Shown here: piece after piece, positions 37,447 to 45,450 of the stretch
How the letters are laid out: each line of letters begins with the position of its first letter
How positions within the stretch are numbered: position 1 is the first letter of the stretch
Assembly (NCBI GenBank): GCA_036703985.1
Contig: DATNQN010000121.1
Location: 1 to 64,000 of the forward strand
DNA: 64,000 nucleotides
Direction of reading: 5' to 3'
Source of the DNA: Leptolyngbyaceae cyanobacterium
GTDB taxonomy: Bacteria; Cyanobacteriota; Cyanobacteriia; Cyanobacteriales; Aerosakkonemataceae
Notes under the pieces: model-generated
What the model was told of the DNA's origin: nothing
What the model saw: only the letters and a program-made list of their open reading frames with translations
Databases searched by the model: none
Made by a program: the position numbers and the translations under genes

Positions 37447-39444
37447 TTAATGCCCCAACAATTTATCGCGCAAATGCTTAACGCGATCGCGTAACTTCGC
37501 CGCCTCCTCAAACTCCAACTTTTTCGCTGCTTCCTTCATCTGCGCTTCCAACTGAGTAATCAACTCCGGAATCTCATCTAAAGTAAGTTCATCCACTTGT
37601 TCGTAAGCTTTTTCTAACTCTTGGGAATTCAACCGTCGCGAAACTTCCAAGAAATCCAAAATCGAATTAAAAGATTTCTTCACAATAGATTGCGGCGTAA
37701 TTCCGTGCATTTGATTATATGCCATTTGAATATTGCGCCGTCTCTCCGTTTCTTCGATCGCTTTAATCATGCTATCGGTCAAATTGTCCGCATACAGAAT
37801 CGCTTGTCCTCTGACGTGACGCGCTGCGCGACCAATTGTTTGAATTAGGGAACGTTCCGCCCTTAAAAAACCCTCCTTGTCAGCATCTAAAATCGCCACC
37901 AAAGAAACTTCCGGCAAATCCAAACCTTCCCGCAACAAATTAACGCCGATCAACACATCGAAATCACCCGATCGCAAATTCTGCAAAATCTCTATGCGCT
38001 CGATCGAATTAATCTCAGAATGCAGATATCTCACCCGAATACCCCGATCTTGCAAGTACTCGGTTAAATCTTCTGCCATTCGCTTAGTTAAAGTCGTCAC
38101 CAACACCCGTTCTTGGCGCTTTACTCGCTCTTTAATTTCACCCAGCAAATCATCAATTTGTCCTTCTGTCGGACGCACGAATAATTCCGGATCGAGTACC
38201 CCAGTCGGACGAATTACTTGCTCGGCAATTTGACCTTCCGAAATTTCTAATTCCCAATTTCCCGGAGTAGCCGAAACGAAAATACACTGACTCACTTTTT
38301 GCCAAAATTCATCAGCTTTCAACGGTCGATTATCCGCCGCGCTGGGAAGCCGAAAACCATGCTCGATCAGCACTTTCTTCCTAGCTTGGTCGCCATTGTA
38401 CATTCCCCGAATTTGCGGCACGGTGACGTGAGATTCATCAATAACTAACAGCCAATCTTTCGGGAAATAATCAATCAAACATTCCGGCGGTTCTCCCGGA
38501 AGACGACCTGCTAAATGACGAGAATAATTTTCTACACCATTGCAATATCCCACTTCTCGCAACATTTCCAAATCGTAGCGAGTGCGCTGATCTAATCGTT
38601 GTGCTTCTAATAACTTGCCAGCTTTTTCTAATTCTGCTAACTGTTCCTTTAACTCTTGTTGAATAGCATCGCAAGCACTTTCTAATTGCTCGTCCGGGGT
38701 AACAAAGTGACGCGCTGGGTAAATACTGATGCTATCTAAACTTTGCATGATTTCCCCAGTTACCGGATCGACATAACGAATCGCATCAATTTCATCACCA
38801 AAAAATTCAATTCGCACGATTCGGTCTTCATAAGCAGGGCCAATTTCCAATACATCTCCCCGCACCCGGAAACGACCTCTGCCAATTTCTGCATCGTTCC
38901 GGTTGTATTGCACGCTAGCTAAATCTCGTAATATTTGTCGCTGATTTACTTCTTTTCCTACTCGAAAAGGAATCGCCGCTTTCAAATATTCCGAGGGTAT
39001 TCCCAATCCATATATGCAGCTAATCGAAGCAACCACAATTACATCCCGCCGCTCGAAAAGCGATCTGGTTGCCGAGTGTCGCAACATATCGATTTCATCA
39101 TTAATTGCCGCACTTTTTTCGATGTAAGTATCGGTTAGTGGCAAATAAGCTTCCGGTTGATAGTAATCGTAATAACTGATAAAGTATTCAACTGCATTAT
39201 GAGGAAAAAAATCCCGTAATTCGTTACATAATTGGGCAGCTAAAGTTTTATTGTGAGCTAAAACTAATGTAGGTTTGCCCACTTTTTCAATTACGGACGC
39301 TACAGTAAATGTTTTGCCCGTACCCGTTGCCCCCAGCAGAGTTTGGAAGCGATGACCAGCTTGGATATATTTGGTGAGTTCTGCGATCGCTTGCGGTTGA
39401 TCGCCCGTGGCTTGAAACTTTGCTTGTAAATTAAATGGGGTCAT
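37447..39444 (-). CDS. uvrB: Excinuclease ABC subunit B
   Basis: A 665-residue UvrB, the damage-verifying helicase-like subunit of nucleotide excision repair. Walker A GATGTGKT (about 38-45), the beta-hairpin region [12 protein letters not shown], Walker B VIDESHV, motif SATPG, and the helicase C-terminal motifs [13 protein letters not shown] and [12 protein letters not shown] are all intact. The C-terminal UVR domain ([23 protein letters not shown]) contacts UvrC. Length is standard. It is a single gene; convergent with the RDD gene across a strong terminator. Confidence 0.97.
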   Translation of the reverse strand: MTPFNLQAKFQATGDQPQAIAELTKYIQAGHRFQTLLGATGTGKTFTVASVIEKVGKPTLVLAHNKTLAAQLCNELRDFFPHNAVEYFISYYDYYQPEAYLPLTDTYIEKSAAINDEIDMLRHSATRSLFERRDVIVVASISCIYGLGIPSEYLKAAIPFRVGKEVNQRQILRDLASVQYNRNDAEIGRGRFRVRGDVLEIGPAYEDRIVRIEFFGDEIDAIRYVDPVTGEIMQSLDSISIYPARHFVTPDEQLESACDAIQQELKEQLAELEKAGKLLEAQRLDQRTRYDLEMLREVGYCNGVENYSRHLAGRLPGEPPECLIDYFPKDWLLVIDESHVTVPQIRGMYNGDQARKKVLIEHGFRLPSAADNRPLKADEFWQKVSQCIFVSATPGNWELEISEGQIAEQVIRPTGVLDPELFVRPTEGQIDDLLGEIKERVKRQERVLVTTLTKRMAEDLTEYLQDRGIRVRYLHSEINSIERIEILQNLRSGDFDVLIGVNLLREGLDLPEVSLVAILDADKEGFLRAERSLIQTIGRAARHVRGQAILYADNLTDSMIKAIEETERRRNIQMAYNQMHGITPQSIVKKSFNSILDFLEVSRRLNSQELEKAYEQVDELTLDEIPELITQLEAQMKEAAKKLEFEEAAKLRDRVKHLRDKLLGH

Positions 39445-39896
39445 AAATATCTTTGTGAGAGCGCTATTTTATGATAACCATGTTCGAGCTTGGCTTAGTA
39501 TTTATCGCCACCAAATCAAACTAGTAACTTTTTTATAATAATCATTAATTACCATCATTGAATTATCACCATTTTTATTATACCTTTTTGGTGGATTGCC
39601 GAACACTCAAATTCCCGTTTTTACCCTAATATTTATGATAACAAAATATTTTCAATAATCAACTTTAAAGATTTACTTAGCTATTCTATTCCATTGTGGA
39701 TTTCATTTATTATTAAATACCTCTTAAAGCCTATATCAGTAGAAGCACGCAATTGCATAAATAATATATCGTTAGACTGACGTTGAATAGTAAAAGAAAT
39801 TAATAAGCTAAATATGTATTCAGAAAAACAACTTTACTTCACAACAATTAACCGAGTTAGCTGTTGGAAGTTATCAACTAGAATAGGAGGAATAAA
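39445..39896. other. AT-rich intergenic region upstream of the first CsbD gene
   Basis: About 450 bases of AT-rich DNA between divergent uvrB and csbD-like genes. AGGAGG lies 5 bases before the csbD start codon (39885-39891). No gene, palindrome family member or RNA could be supported. Confidence 0.4.
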
Positions 39897-40085
39897 ATGA
39901 GTTTAGAAGAAAGAGCAAAAGCTACTGCTAAAAATTTAGAAGGTCAAGCTCAAGAAGCAATCGGTAATGTCACTGGCGATCCGAAAGATCGGGCTGAAGG
40001 AAGAGTTAAACAAGCGGAAGCAGAAGCTCGTCATACCAAAGAAGATGTAAAAGATCAAGCGAAGAAAATAGTCGATCGAGCTTAA
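39897..40085 (+). CDS. CsbD-family stress protein, copy 1
   Basis: A 62-residue, highly charged, helix-forming protein: SLEERAKATAKNLEGQAQEA, GNVTGDPKDRAEGRVKQAEA. This is the CsbD pattern, induced by general stress in many bacteria. A strong AGGAGG precedes the start. A related copy is at 42501-42689 (about half identical). Probably cytoplasmic and intrinsically flexible. Function of the family is not established. Confidence 0.9.
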   Translation: MSLEERAKATAKNLEGQAQEAIGNVTGDPKDRAEGRVKQAEAEARHTKEDVKDQAKKIVDRA

Positions 40086-40175
40086 AAACTTGTCCTAAAA
40101 AATCTAGATATATATCCATATCATATCTAGATTTTTTATCTTAACTCATACGCTGTGGCATAGGAGGAAATCAAG

Positions 40176-40604
40176 GTGAAATTTTTACGGCAAACCCGCC
40201 AAATTTTGTTGGCTTTGACTTTAATCTTCGTAATGACGATCGCAACTGCTTGTGGTGGTGTTTCTCAGGCTACCCAAAGCCCTCAGTTACCGGGGATTAG
40301 CAGTCCCTACGTACAATTAGAAAGGGGTTCGACAGCCGCAGGTCAAAAGTTTGGCGATTGGGTGGTTAGCACTGCCAAAGGATTAGTGCAAGATGCTTAC
40401 ATTCGCGATAACAATAAATTAGGCGTAGTAATTACGCCGCAAGTAAAGCCCAACGAAGTCAAAAATTTAGCAAAATCACTTCTACAAGGCTTTCACAAAA
40501 ACTTCCCCAGTCAGGATTTAAAAGTTCTGGTTTACGCACCTGATAAAAAACTGATTTTGACTGCTCAATATGATGAGCAATCGAACCAAATTCGCTATCA
40601 ATAA
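40176..40604 (+). CDS. Putative lipoprotein
   Basis: A 142-residue protein starting with GTG, supported by AGGAGG eight bases upstream. The signal sequence ends in a lipobox-like TIATAC (Cys26), so it is probably a membrane-anchored lipoprotein. The mature domain (RGSTAAGQKFGDWVVSTAKG, VKPNEVKNLAKSLLQGFHKN, LKVLVYAPDKKLILTAQYD) looks like a small alpha/beta fold and I cannot name the family. It is placed between the first CsbD gene and the 174-aa gene, all on the same strand, suggesting one stress block. Confidence 0.7.
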   Translation: MKFLRQTRQILLALTLIFVMTIATACGGVSQATQSPQLPGISSPYVQLERGSTAAGQKFGDWVVSTAKGLVQDAYIRDNNKLGVVITPQVKPNEVKNLAKSLLQGFHKNFPSQDLKVLVYAPDKKLILTAQYDEQSNQIRYQ

Positions 40605-40654
40605 TTTTGTTGATAATTTAGCACATTTTTTTACCAAAATTAGGAGATGAATAG

Positions 40655-41179
40655 ATGACTAGCAGCGAACAATATAAACGGGAAATTATGAACGATTTGG
40701 CTGGCGGTAATGTGGAATCTATGGGTGATGTTTCCGCCGATCCGAGCAGAGAATACGAAAATTTTGATGATTTTGCTCAAAGATCTAGTTATGACGAACG
40801 TCGCCAACTGTTTGGTCGATCGCTACATCCCGATCGCATTCCTCCCACTGAAATGGAGCCCGAACTAAAGAATGCGATCTCGAAAATTCAGCCAAGCGAA
40901 AGGGACGACGTAGCCAAAGAATTCTTTAAGCGCTTAAAAGAACGCGGCTTAAACGAACGGCAGCTAGAACAACAATTGGGACTTTCTACTCACCATGCTA
41001 GCCGCATGAGTGCAGATGATGTCACCAAATTAGCTTCCTTCACCTATCACTCCCATCCAGATATTTTCCAAGACGTACTCGCTGAAAAACCCGCCATTAT
41101 GAAGTTTCTCAGCAATCCCTTAGTAGCTGCCGTAGTAGGAATCATGGCAGCCAAATGGTTGAGTAATCGGCGATCCTAA
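40655..41179 (+). CDS. Conserved-looking protein with C-terminal membrane helix
   Basis: A 174-residue protein. The N-terminal half is acidic and probably unstructured (GGNVESMGDVSADPSREYEN). The middle is helical (AKEFFKRLKERGLNERQLEQ), and the last 25 residues contain a hydrophobic segment (NPLVAAVVGIMAAKWLSNRR) suggesting a tail anchor. GGAG lies 5 to 8 bases before the start. Not recognised beyond a cyanobacterial stress-block gene. A likely terminator is at 41214-41250. Confidence 0.65.
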   Translation: MTSSEQYKREIMNDLAGGNVESMGDVSADPSREYENFDDFAQRSSYDERRQLFGRSLHPDRIPPTEMEPELKNAISKIQPSERDDVAKEFFKRLKERGLNERQLEQQLGLSTHHASRMSADDVTKLASFTYHSHPDIFQDVLAEKPAIMKFLSNPLVAAVVGIMAAKWLSNRRS

Positions 41180-41213
41180 ATTTTCCCACACCATAGTTGA
41201 TTCGTGACAAAGG

Positions 41214-41250
41214 GCGACTGGGCGATCTGGCTGTAGCTGGGTCGCTTTTT
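41214..41250 (+). terminator. Likely rho-independent terminator
   Basis: GCGAC pairs with GTCGC around a GC-rich centre, followed by TTTTT and CTT. It is 35 bases after the 174-aa gene. Confidence 0.55.
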
Positions 41251-41710
41251 CTTAATTTCAGGTCTTGCACCGGGCATATCACCTTAGTTTCTTGCCAATA
41301 GCTAAACTTGAAAGCCTATATTTTTCGTGAAGAACCCCGGTTTCTCAGGTCTTGTTGAGAATTGTGCAAGAGGTGAGTCAATACAGCACTTATGGGCGAT
41401 GCGATCGGACGAATAAATACTACTTTCAAGTACTTGATTGCGCTTTCGCTCTAAATCTGGCGCACACAGCGCAACAACCTACCTTATTTAATCTGGCAAT
41501 TACCTTTGTCTTGAGTCTATTACTTCATCGACATATCTGTTATATAATTAAATAATCTTTGATATAAGTTAATATATATATTTTTATTTATGTTTGAGTG
41601 TTAAAGATGCCTATACCTTTATAATATTTTTTAAACTAAACTCAGATTACAACTAAAAATCCGAACTTCGGGTTTTCTCATAAGCTACTGAATATCCAGA
41701 GGTGTTAGCC
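41251..41710. other. Intergenic region, no supported gene
   Basis: About 460 bases between the stress-block genes. It contains a half-copy of the GAAACCCGG palindrome (41330-41348) and an AT-rich segment just before the next gene. A 67-codon frame at 41352 has an unlikely composition and no ribosome binding site, so I do not call it. Confidence 0.4.
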
Positions 41711-42220
41711 ATGACCGTTAGCAGGACTGCCGAAGAAAAGGATACTGCGACAACCAGCCGCACCCGGAGTCAAAAGAATACCAACCCAAAAGAGGAAAAG
41801 GCTATGGCAGCAGATAAAGTTGAAAACAAAGAAACCGAAAATAAAAAGAATGGAAATAATGGAGGAAAACTGGCTAAATTAGGTAACCAAGAATCCTCAG
41901 ACAGCCAAGCTTTAGCACCTCTGCCAGGGGATCGGCCTGTCGGAAACTCTCATCTAGAAATTAGCGAAACTTTTATGAGTGCTGGAATACGTCCCGTAGA
42001 AGCAAGCCATTTAAAAATTACCCAAACAGTCAATATGTCTGGGATACGTCCCGTTATGTCCAGTAATCTAGCAGTAATGGACACAATTAACTCTTCTGGC
42101 ATTCGTCCAGTTGGCGCGAGTACTCTCAAAATTAGTGAAACTTACGCCATTTTTGGCCCTCGTCCAGTAGCTTCCAACGATATAGATGCAGGTCAAGACC
42201 TGATGGGTTTTTTGGATTAG
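41711..42220 (+). CDS. Protein built of 19-residue RPV repeats
   Basis: A 169-residue protein. The start at 41711 (MTVSRTAEEKD) has AGAGG 8 to 12 bases upstream; a GTG nine bases earlier is also in frame. The first 70 residues are Lys/Glu/Asn-rich and disordered-looking. Residues about 78-153 are four tandem 19-residue units of the form RPVxxSxLxIxxTxxxxGI, followed by a fifth partial one (RPVASNDID). There is no signal peptide or membrane helix. The regular repeat suggests a beta-solenoid or binding array. The family is unfamiliar to me and function is unknown. Confidence 0.75.
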   Translation: MTVSRTAEEKDTATTSRTRSQKNTNPKEEKAMAADKVENKETENKKNGNNGGKLAKLGNQESSDSQALAPLPGDRPVGNSHLEISETFMSAGIRPVEASHLKITQTVNMSGIRPVMSSNLAVMDTINSSGIRPVGASTLKISETYAIFGPRPVASNDIDAGQDLMGFLD

Positions 42221-42228
42221 ATCGATTG

Positions 42229-42261
42229 AGAAACCCGGTTTCTTCAAGAAACCGGGTTTCT
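42229..42261. repeat. Dispersed palindrome (GAAACCCGG family), copy 4
   Basis: Identical to the copy at 6442-6474 and placed eight bases after the stop codon of the RPV-repeat gene, followed by TTTC. It is well placed to end transcription. Confidence 0.8.
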
Positions 42262-42500
42262 TTCAATTGTAAGATTAATAAATTTTTTTCTATTCTTAGG
42301 AATCGCTCGTACTAATTTTCAATAATTTATTTTCCATTCGACTCTCGCAACATACACTTTTTGTAACTTTTGCTCTTTTCAATTAGCTTCAATAGAAAAA
42401 GCTTTCATGTTACAATAGCAGTAATTTGGGTATCTAAAAGCAAATTCGGCTAGATTCAGTCTAATAAGTATTTACTCACTAAAAAATCAGGAGAGGCAAT

Positions 42501-42689
42501 ATGAGCCTACAAGACAAAGCCAAAGCGATCGCCAAAAATATCGAAGGCAAAGTACAAGAAGCCGTAGGAGAAATTACCAACAATCCCCAACACAAAGCAG
42601 AGGGTAAAGCCAAACAAATTCAATCCCAAGCCATGAATACTTTAGGAAACATCAAAGATAAAGCCAAAAATATCATTGATAAACTGTAA
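42501..42689 (+). CDS. CsbD-family stress protein, copy 2
   Basis: A 62-residue charged protein (SLQDKAKAIAKNIEGKVQEA, KAEGKAKQIQSQAMNTLGNI). It is paralogous to the 39897 gene. AGGAG lies 7 bases before the start. A bidirectional terminator follows. The two copies and the intervening genes suggest a coordinated stress-response region. Confidence 0.9.
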   Translation: MSLQDKAKAIAKNIEGKVQEAVGEITNNPQHKAEGKAKQIQSQAMNTLGNIKDKAKNIIDKL

Positions 42690-42754
42690 CCTTTTTTTCA
42701 CAAATACTTAATGCGTATTGTACGGACTGTACACCAAGTTAGCGTAACTTACCT

Positions 42755-42805
42755 AAAAAAATCAGCCAGATAACTATAAAAATTAGCTAGCTGGCTGATT
42801 TTTTA
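42755..42805. terminator. Bidirectional terminator
   Basis: Stem AAAAAATCAGCCAG with CTGGCTGATTTTTT around an AT-rich loop; A-run before and T-run after serve both strands. It sits between the convergent CsbD and signal-peptidase-like genes. Confidence 0.85.
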
Positions 42806-42838
42806 TTTAATTAATAATATTTGCCAATTCATAATTAA

Positions 42839-43927
42839 TTATTTTACAACTCCTATCCGATAGGGCGGCCAAAATATTTTTGTAGCTTTACCGATAATGT
42901 TACCTCGTGGAACGAATTCCCAATAATAACTTTCTTCACGGCGAAGGCGGTTATCATCTGCCAGCGCGTAACAGTTGGGAGGGATAATAATTGCCCCCAA
43001 TTCATAAATGGGAGGTTCGTTAATATAATTTTCTAGTAAAGGCCGATCGTTAATATATACTTTCCCTTCTTTTACTTCTATTTTTTCTTCTGGCAACCCA
43101 ATGATGCGGCTGACAAAAGCATCTTTAAAAGTTTGTTTGTTTACCATTTCAGCCGGATAAAATATTACAATGTCTCCTCTTTTGGGTGCTTGGAATCGAT
43201 AATTTATTTTATTTACAATCAGCCGATCGCTAATCTCTAAAGTCGGTAACATAGAATCAGAAACTATATACCGAGTTTCCGCCATAAATATAGCGATCGA
43301 ACTCCCTAACAATCCAGAAAATAAGACGGGAATAATAAATGCAGCGACCAAAAATATTTTAATTAACCTGGGGGAAACTTCCCGACGGACTGGAGAGGCT
43401 AGATAAGCGTTATAAGCAATTAAAGGCCAACTCAACCAAATTAAAATTGATAAAACAGAAGCAATAACTAAATAAAATAAATTGCTAGTTGAAATAAAGG
43501 TAATAATTCCTCCCATAATTGCCAAACTTGCTAAACCAACTCCGATCGGCCATTTACCGATATATATATGGCCAACACCGGGCAACAGTCGCGATAAAAA
43601 TACTGCTAACCAGGCATCTTTGTCACTTTTACGCAACTTTTCAAAACTAGCTTTATTAGCTTTTTTGGCACATCTATGAGCATCAAATAGACAGTATACG
43701 GGAATAAGTATTAAACCAATTAATAAATAGATTAATCCAATAATTACATTAACTTCATAGCTAATTAATACCCATATTCCTGCTAAAATTAAACAAACAT
43801 GAGCAATTATGAAAAATAATCCTTTTAAAAATTTACCCGAATATAATTGCCCTAGTCCAGGGAAAATTAATGATAAATTTACAGATAACCAAGGCTCCTT
43901 ACTAGGGGAATGAAGCGATTTAGACAT
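42839..43927 (-). CDS. Signal peptidase I-like protein with N-terminal membrane repeats; catalytic Lys missing
   Basis: A 362-residue membrane protein. The first 200 residues contain two repeats of a membrane module that begins FPGLGQLYSGKFLKG and LLPGVGHIYIGKWPIG. Residues about 205-360 are a signal peptidase I (S26) domain: the Ser nucleophile is Ser225 in VSDSMLPTL, followed by GDIVIF and GLPEEKIEVKEGKVYINDRP. In active bacterial enzymes the general base is Lys in a (V/I)KR motif before GLPG; here it is Ser273 (FVSRIIGLPE). The last box, GDNRNxSxDSR in most homologues, reads DDNRLRREESYYW. I infer a non-catalytic or altered member. It is 76 bp downstream of rpe, but rpe has its own terminator. 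Confidence 0.82.
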   Translation of the reverse strand: MSKSLHSPSKEPWLSVNLSLIFPGLGQLYSGKFLKGLFFIIAHVCLILAGIWVLISYEVNVIIGLIYLLIGLILIPVYCLFDAHRCAKKANKASFEKLRKSDKDAWLAVFLSRLLPGVGHIYIGKWPIGVGLASLAIMGGIITFISTSNLFYLVIASVLSILIWLSWPLIAYNAYLASPVRREVSPRLIKIFLVAAFIIPVLFSGLLGSSIAIFMAETRYIVSDSMLPTLEISDRLIVNKINYRFQAPKRGDIVIFYPAEMVNKQTFKDAFVSRIIGLPEEKIEVKEGKVYINDRPLLENYINEPPIYELGAIIIPPNCYALADDNRLRREESYYWEFVPRGNIIGKATKIFWPPYRIGVVK

Positions 43928-43953
43928 TAATAAGTTAATACATAAAAATTCAA

Positions 43954-43992
43954 AAGAGCATCGTTAGCAAATATCTAGCTTTCGATGCTCTT
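43954..43992 (-). terminator. rpe terminator
   Basis: Ten-base-pair stem AAGAGCATCG with CGATGCTCTT; on the minus strand TTTTGAATTTTT follows. It lies 11 bases after the rpe stop codon. Confidence 0.75.
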
Positions 43993-44003
43993 AGTTGAGA
44001 CTA

Positions 44004-44711
44004 TTAAACAGTTGCTAACTCAGGAGTCGGACGCTTGCTATTGCGAATACCTTCGATCGCCTCAGCGTAATCCTTCGCCTTAAACACTGCCGAACCAGCA
44101 ACGATCGCATTCGCGCCAGCTTCCAAAACTTGCCAGGTATTACTACCCTTCAAACCACCATCCACTTCGATCCAAGGGTCTAAACCCCGTTCGTCGCACA
44201 TTTGACGCAGCTTGCGAATTTTAGGAATTACCGCCGGAATAAAGCTTTGACCGCCAAAACCGGGGTTAACGCTCATGATCAGAATCAAATCGCAAAGCTC
44301 TAACACATACTCGATCAATTCTAAAGGCGTAGAAGGATTGAGAACCACACCTGCCTGCTTACCCAACTCGCGGATTTGTCCCAAAGTGCGGTGCAAGTGG
44401 GGAGAAGCATTATGTTCTGCGTGAACCGAGATAATATCAGCACCAGCCTTAGCAAAATCTTCTACATACTTCTCCGGTTCCACGATCATCAAGTGAACGT
44501 CCAGAGGCTTCTTAGTAGTCGGGCGAATCGCTTCCACGATCAGTGGACCGATCGTGATGTTGGGAACGAAGCGCCCATCCATCACATCAACGTGAATCCA
44601 ATCTGCCCCAGCAGCATCAACAGCGCGAATCTCATCACCCAGTCGGCTAAAATCCGCTGATAGTATAGAGGGAGCAACAACGATCGGTTTCTGGGATTGG
44701 GTTTGGGTCAT
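44004..44711 (-). CDS. rpe: Ribulose-phosphate 3-epimerase
   Basis: A 235-residue TIM-barrel enzyme that interconverts ribulose 5-phosphate and xylulose 5-phosphate in the Calvin cycle and pentose phosphate pathway. Signature residues: [31 protein letters not shown] (metal His and Asp), [12 protein letters not shown] (metal His), [11 protein letters not shown] phosphate loop, and [10 protein letters not shown] with the second catalytic Asp. Length is typical. It is transcribed alone and ended by a strong hairpin. Confidence 0.97.
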   Translation of the reverse strand: MTQTQSQKPIVVAPSILSADFSRLGDEIRAVDAAGADWIHVDVMDGRFVPNITIGPLIVEAIRPTTKKPLDVHLMIVEPEKYVEDFAKAGADIISVHAEHNASPHLHRTLGQIRELGKQAGVVLNPSTPLELIEYVLELCDLILIMSVNPGFGGQSFIPAVIPKIRKLRQMCDERGLDPWIEVDGGLKGSNTWQVLEAGANAIVAGSAVFKAKDYAEAIEGIRNSKRPTPELATV

Positions 44712-44782
44712 GGCCTAAGGTCTCTCCTGCTTCCTGAGTTGTAAGCATTTTAACAAAATGTGACCGAAATTAATGGGATACA

Positions 44783-45384
44783 AGCCCCGTCCTTCTAGGA
44801 CGGCTTTCTCTTTATCTTTTTAATCCAGTCGCGAACTACTTCTGATATCATCCTGTCTGTTTCGTCTGCATAAGCTTTCAGAGATTCATATTCAGCATCC
44901 GAAAGCCTCACTCTTATTGTTTTTTCCCTTGGCATCGTAGGCGTTTTTAGACTACAATTAAGATTGTAGTTCAGCACAGGCGAAAATTCGTGAGTATCGC
45001 CAATCGAGCAATCGATGTTTATCACGTAAAGTGATGCTGATACATGAGGCGCGAAAAACCTCTTAAAAACGCATAGGTCTTAACAGACGCCGATACCAGA
45101 AAAGTGTACGCTTTGCGTAGTCGTAAGACTAAAACAATCGACTAAAACAATGTACGGCGGGTCACGCCGGAACATGGGGAAAGAGAGGGAACAGAATTCT
45201 AAGACACTCTCAGTAAGTACCCGAACGCTTGGGGAGACAAGCCCTCTGGGTTTATCTAAGTTAGACTCGATACTTAGTAGTTTTCTACGGGTATTTGGTT
45301 TAAGTATTGCCGCAAGGATAGGTAATTTAAAGGTGTGTCGCTGAACCAAGAATCCTCGTCGCTCTCTTCGCGAGGAGTGTCAAA
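44783..45384 (+). mobile_element. tnpB-less IS200/IS605-like element or remnant
   Basis: About 600 bases. The left end has a hairpin (CCGTCC / GGACGG) with flanks AGCCC and CTTT like the tnpB element at 1-1270. The right end, CTGAACCAAGAATCCTCG with a hairpin ending CGAGGAGTGTCAA, matches the right end of the element at 50222-51570 (GGTGAACCAAGAATCC, then a TCAAC end). Inside there is a minus-strand CopG-like gene and, before the right end, a short frame (RTLGETSPLG) reminiscent of tnpB 3' regions, but no complete tnpB or tnpA. It is a degenerate or non-autonomous derivative, and may retain an omega-RNA-like right end. Confidence 0.65.
44795..44935 (-). CDS. CopG/ribbon-helix-helix small protein of the IS-like element
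   Basis: A 46-residue protein, MPREKTIRVRLSDAEYESLK then AYADETDRMISEVVRDWIKK. The RVRLSDAEYESLKAYA strand-helix pattern is typical of CopG-type DNA-binding proteins. The start at 44935 is chosen since the longer frame to 45025 has implausible N-terminal sequence. Small CopG-like genes accompany some IS605-family elements in cyanobacteria. Its stop codon lies in the left-end hairpin. Confidence 0.65.
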   Translation of the reverse strand: MPREKTIRVRLSDAEYESLKAYADETDRMISEVVRDWIKKIKRKPS

Positions 45385-45450
45385 TTAATAACGCTTTAGC
45401 CAGGGAAGCTATAGCATTTCGCGGGTACAAACTATTGGTGAGCGCGGCAA

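Noticed and set aside
41352-41555. 67-codon frame in the gap before the RPV-repeat gene
   Set aside because: No ribosome binding site and an implausible mix of Cys, His and Tyr residues; most likely chance.
45150-45344. 64-codon frame inside the IS-like remnant as an independent gene
   Set aside because: It resembles a decayed tnpB 3' region, has no ribosome binding site and lies within the element's right-end sequence.
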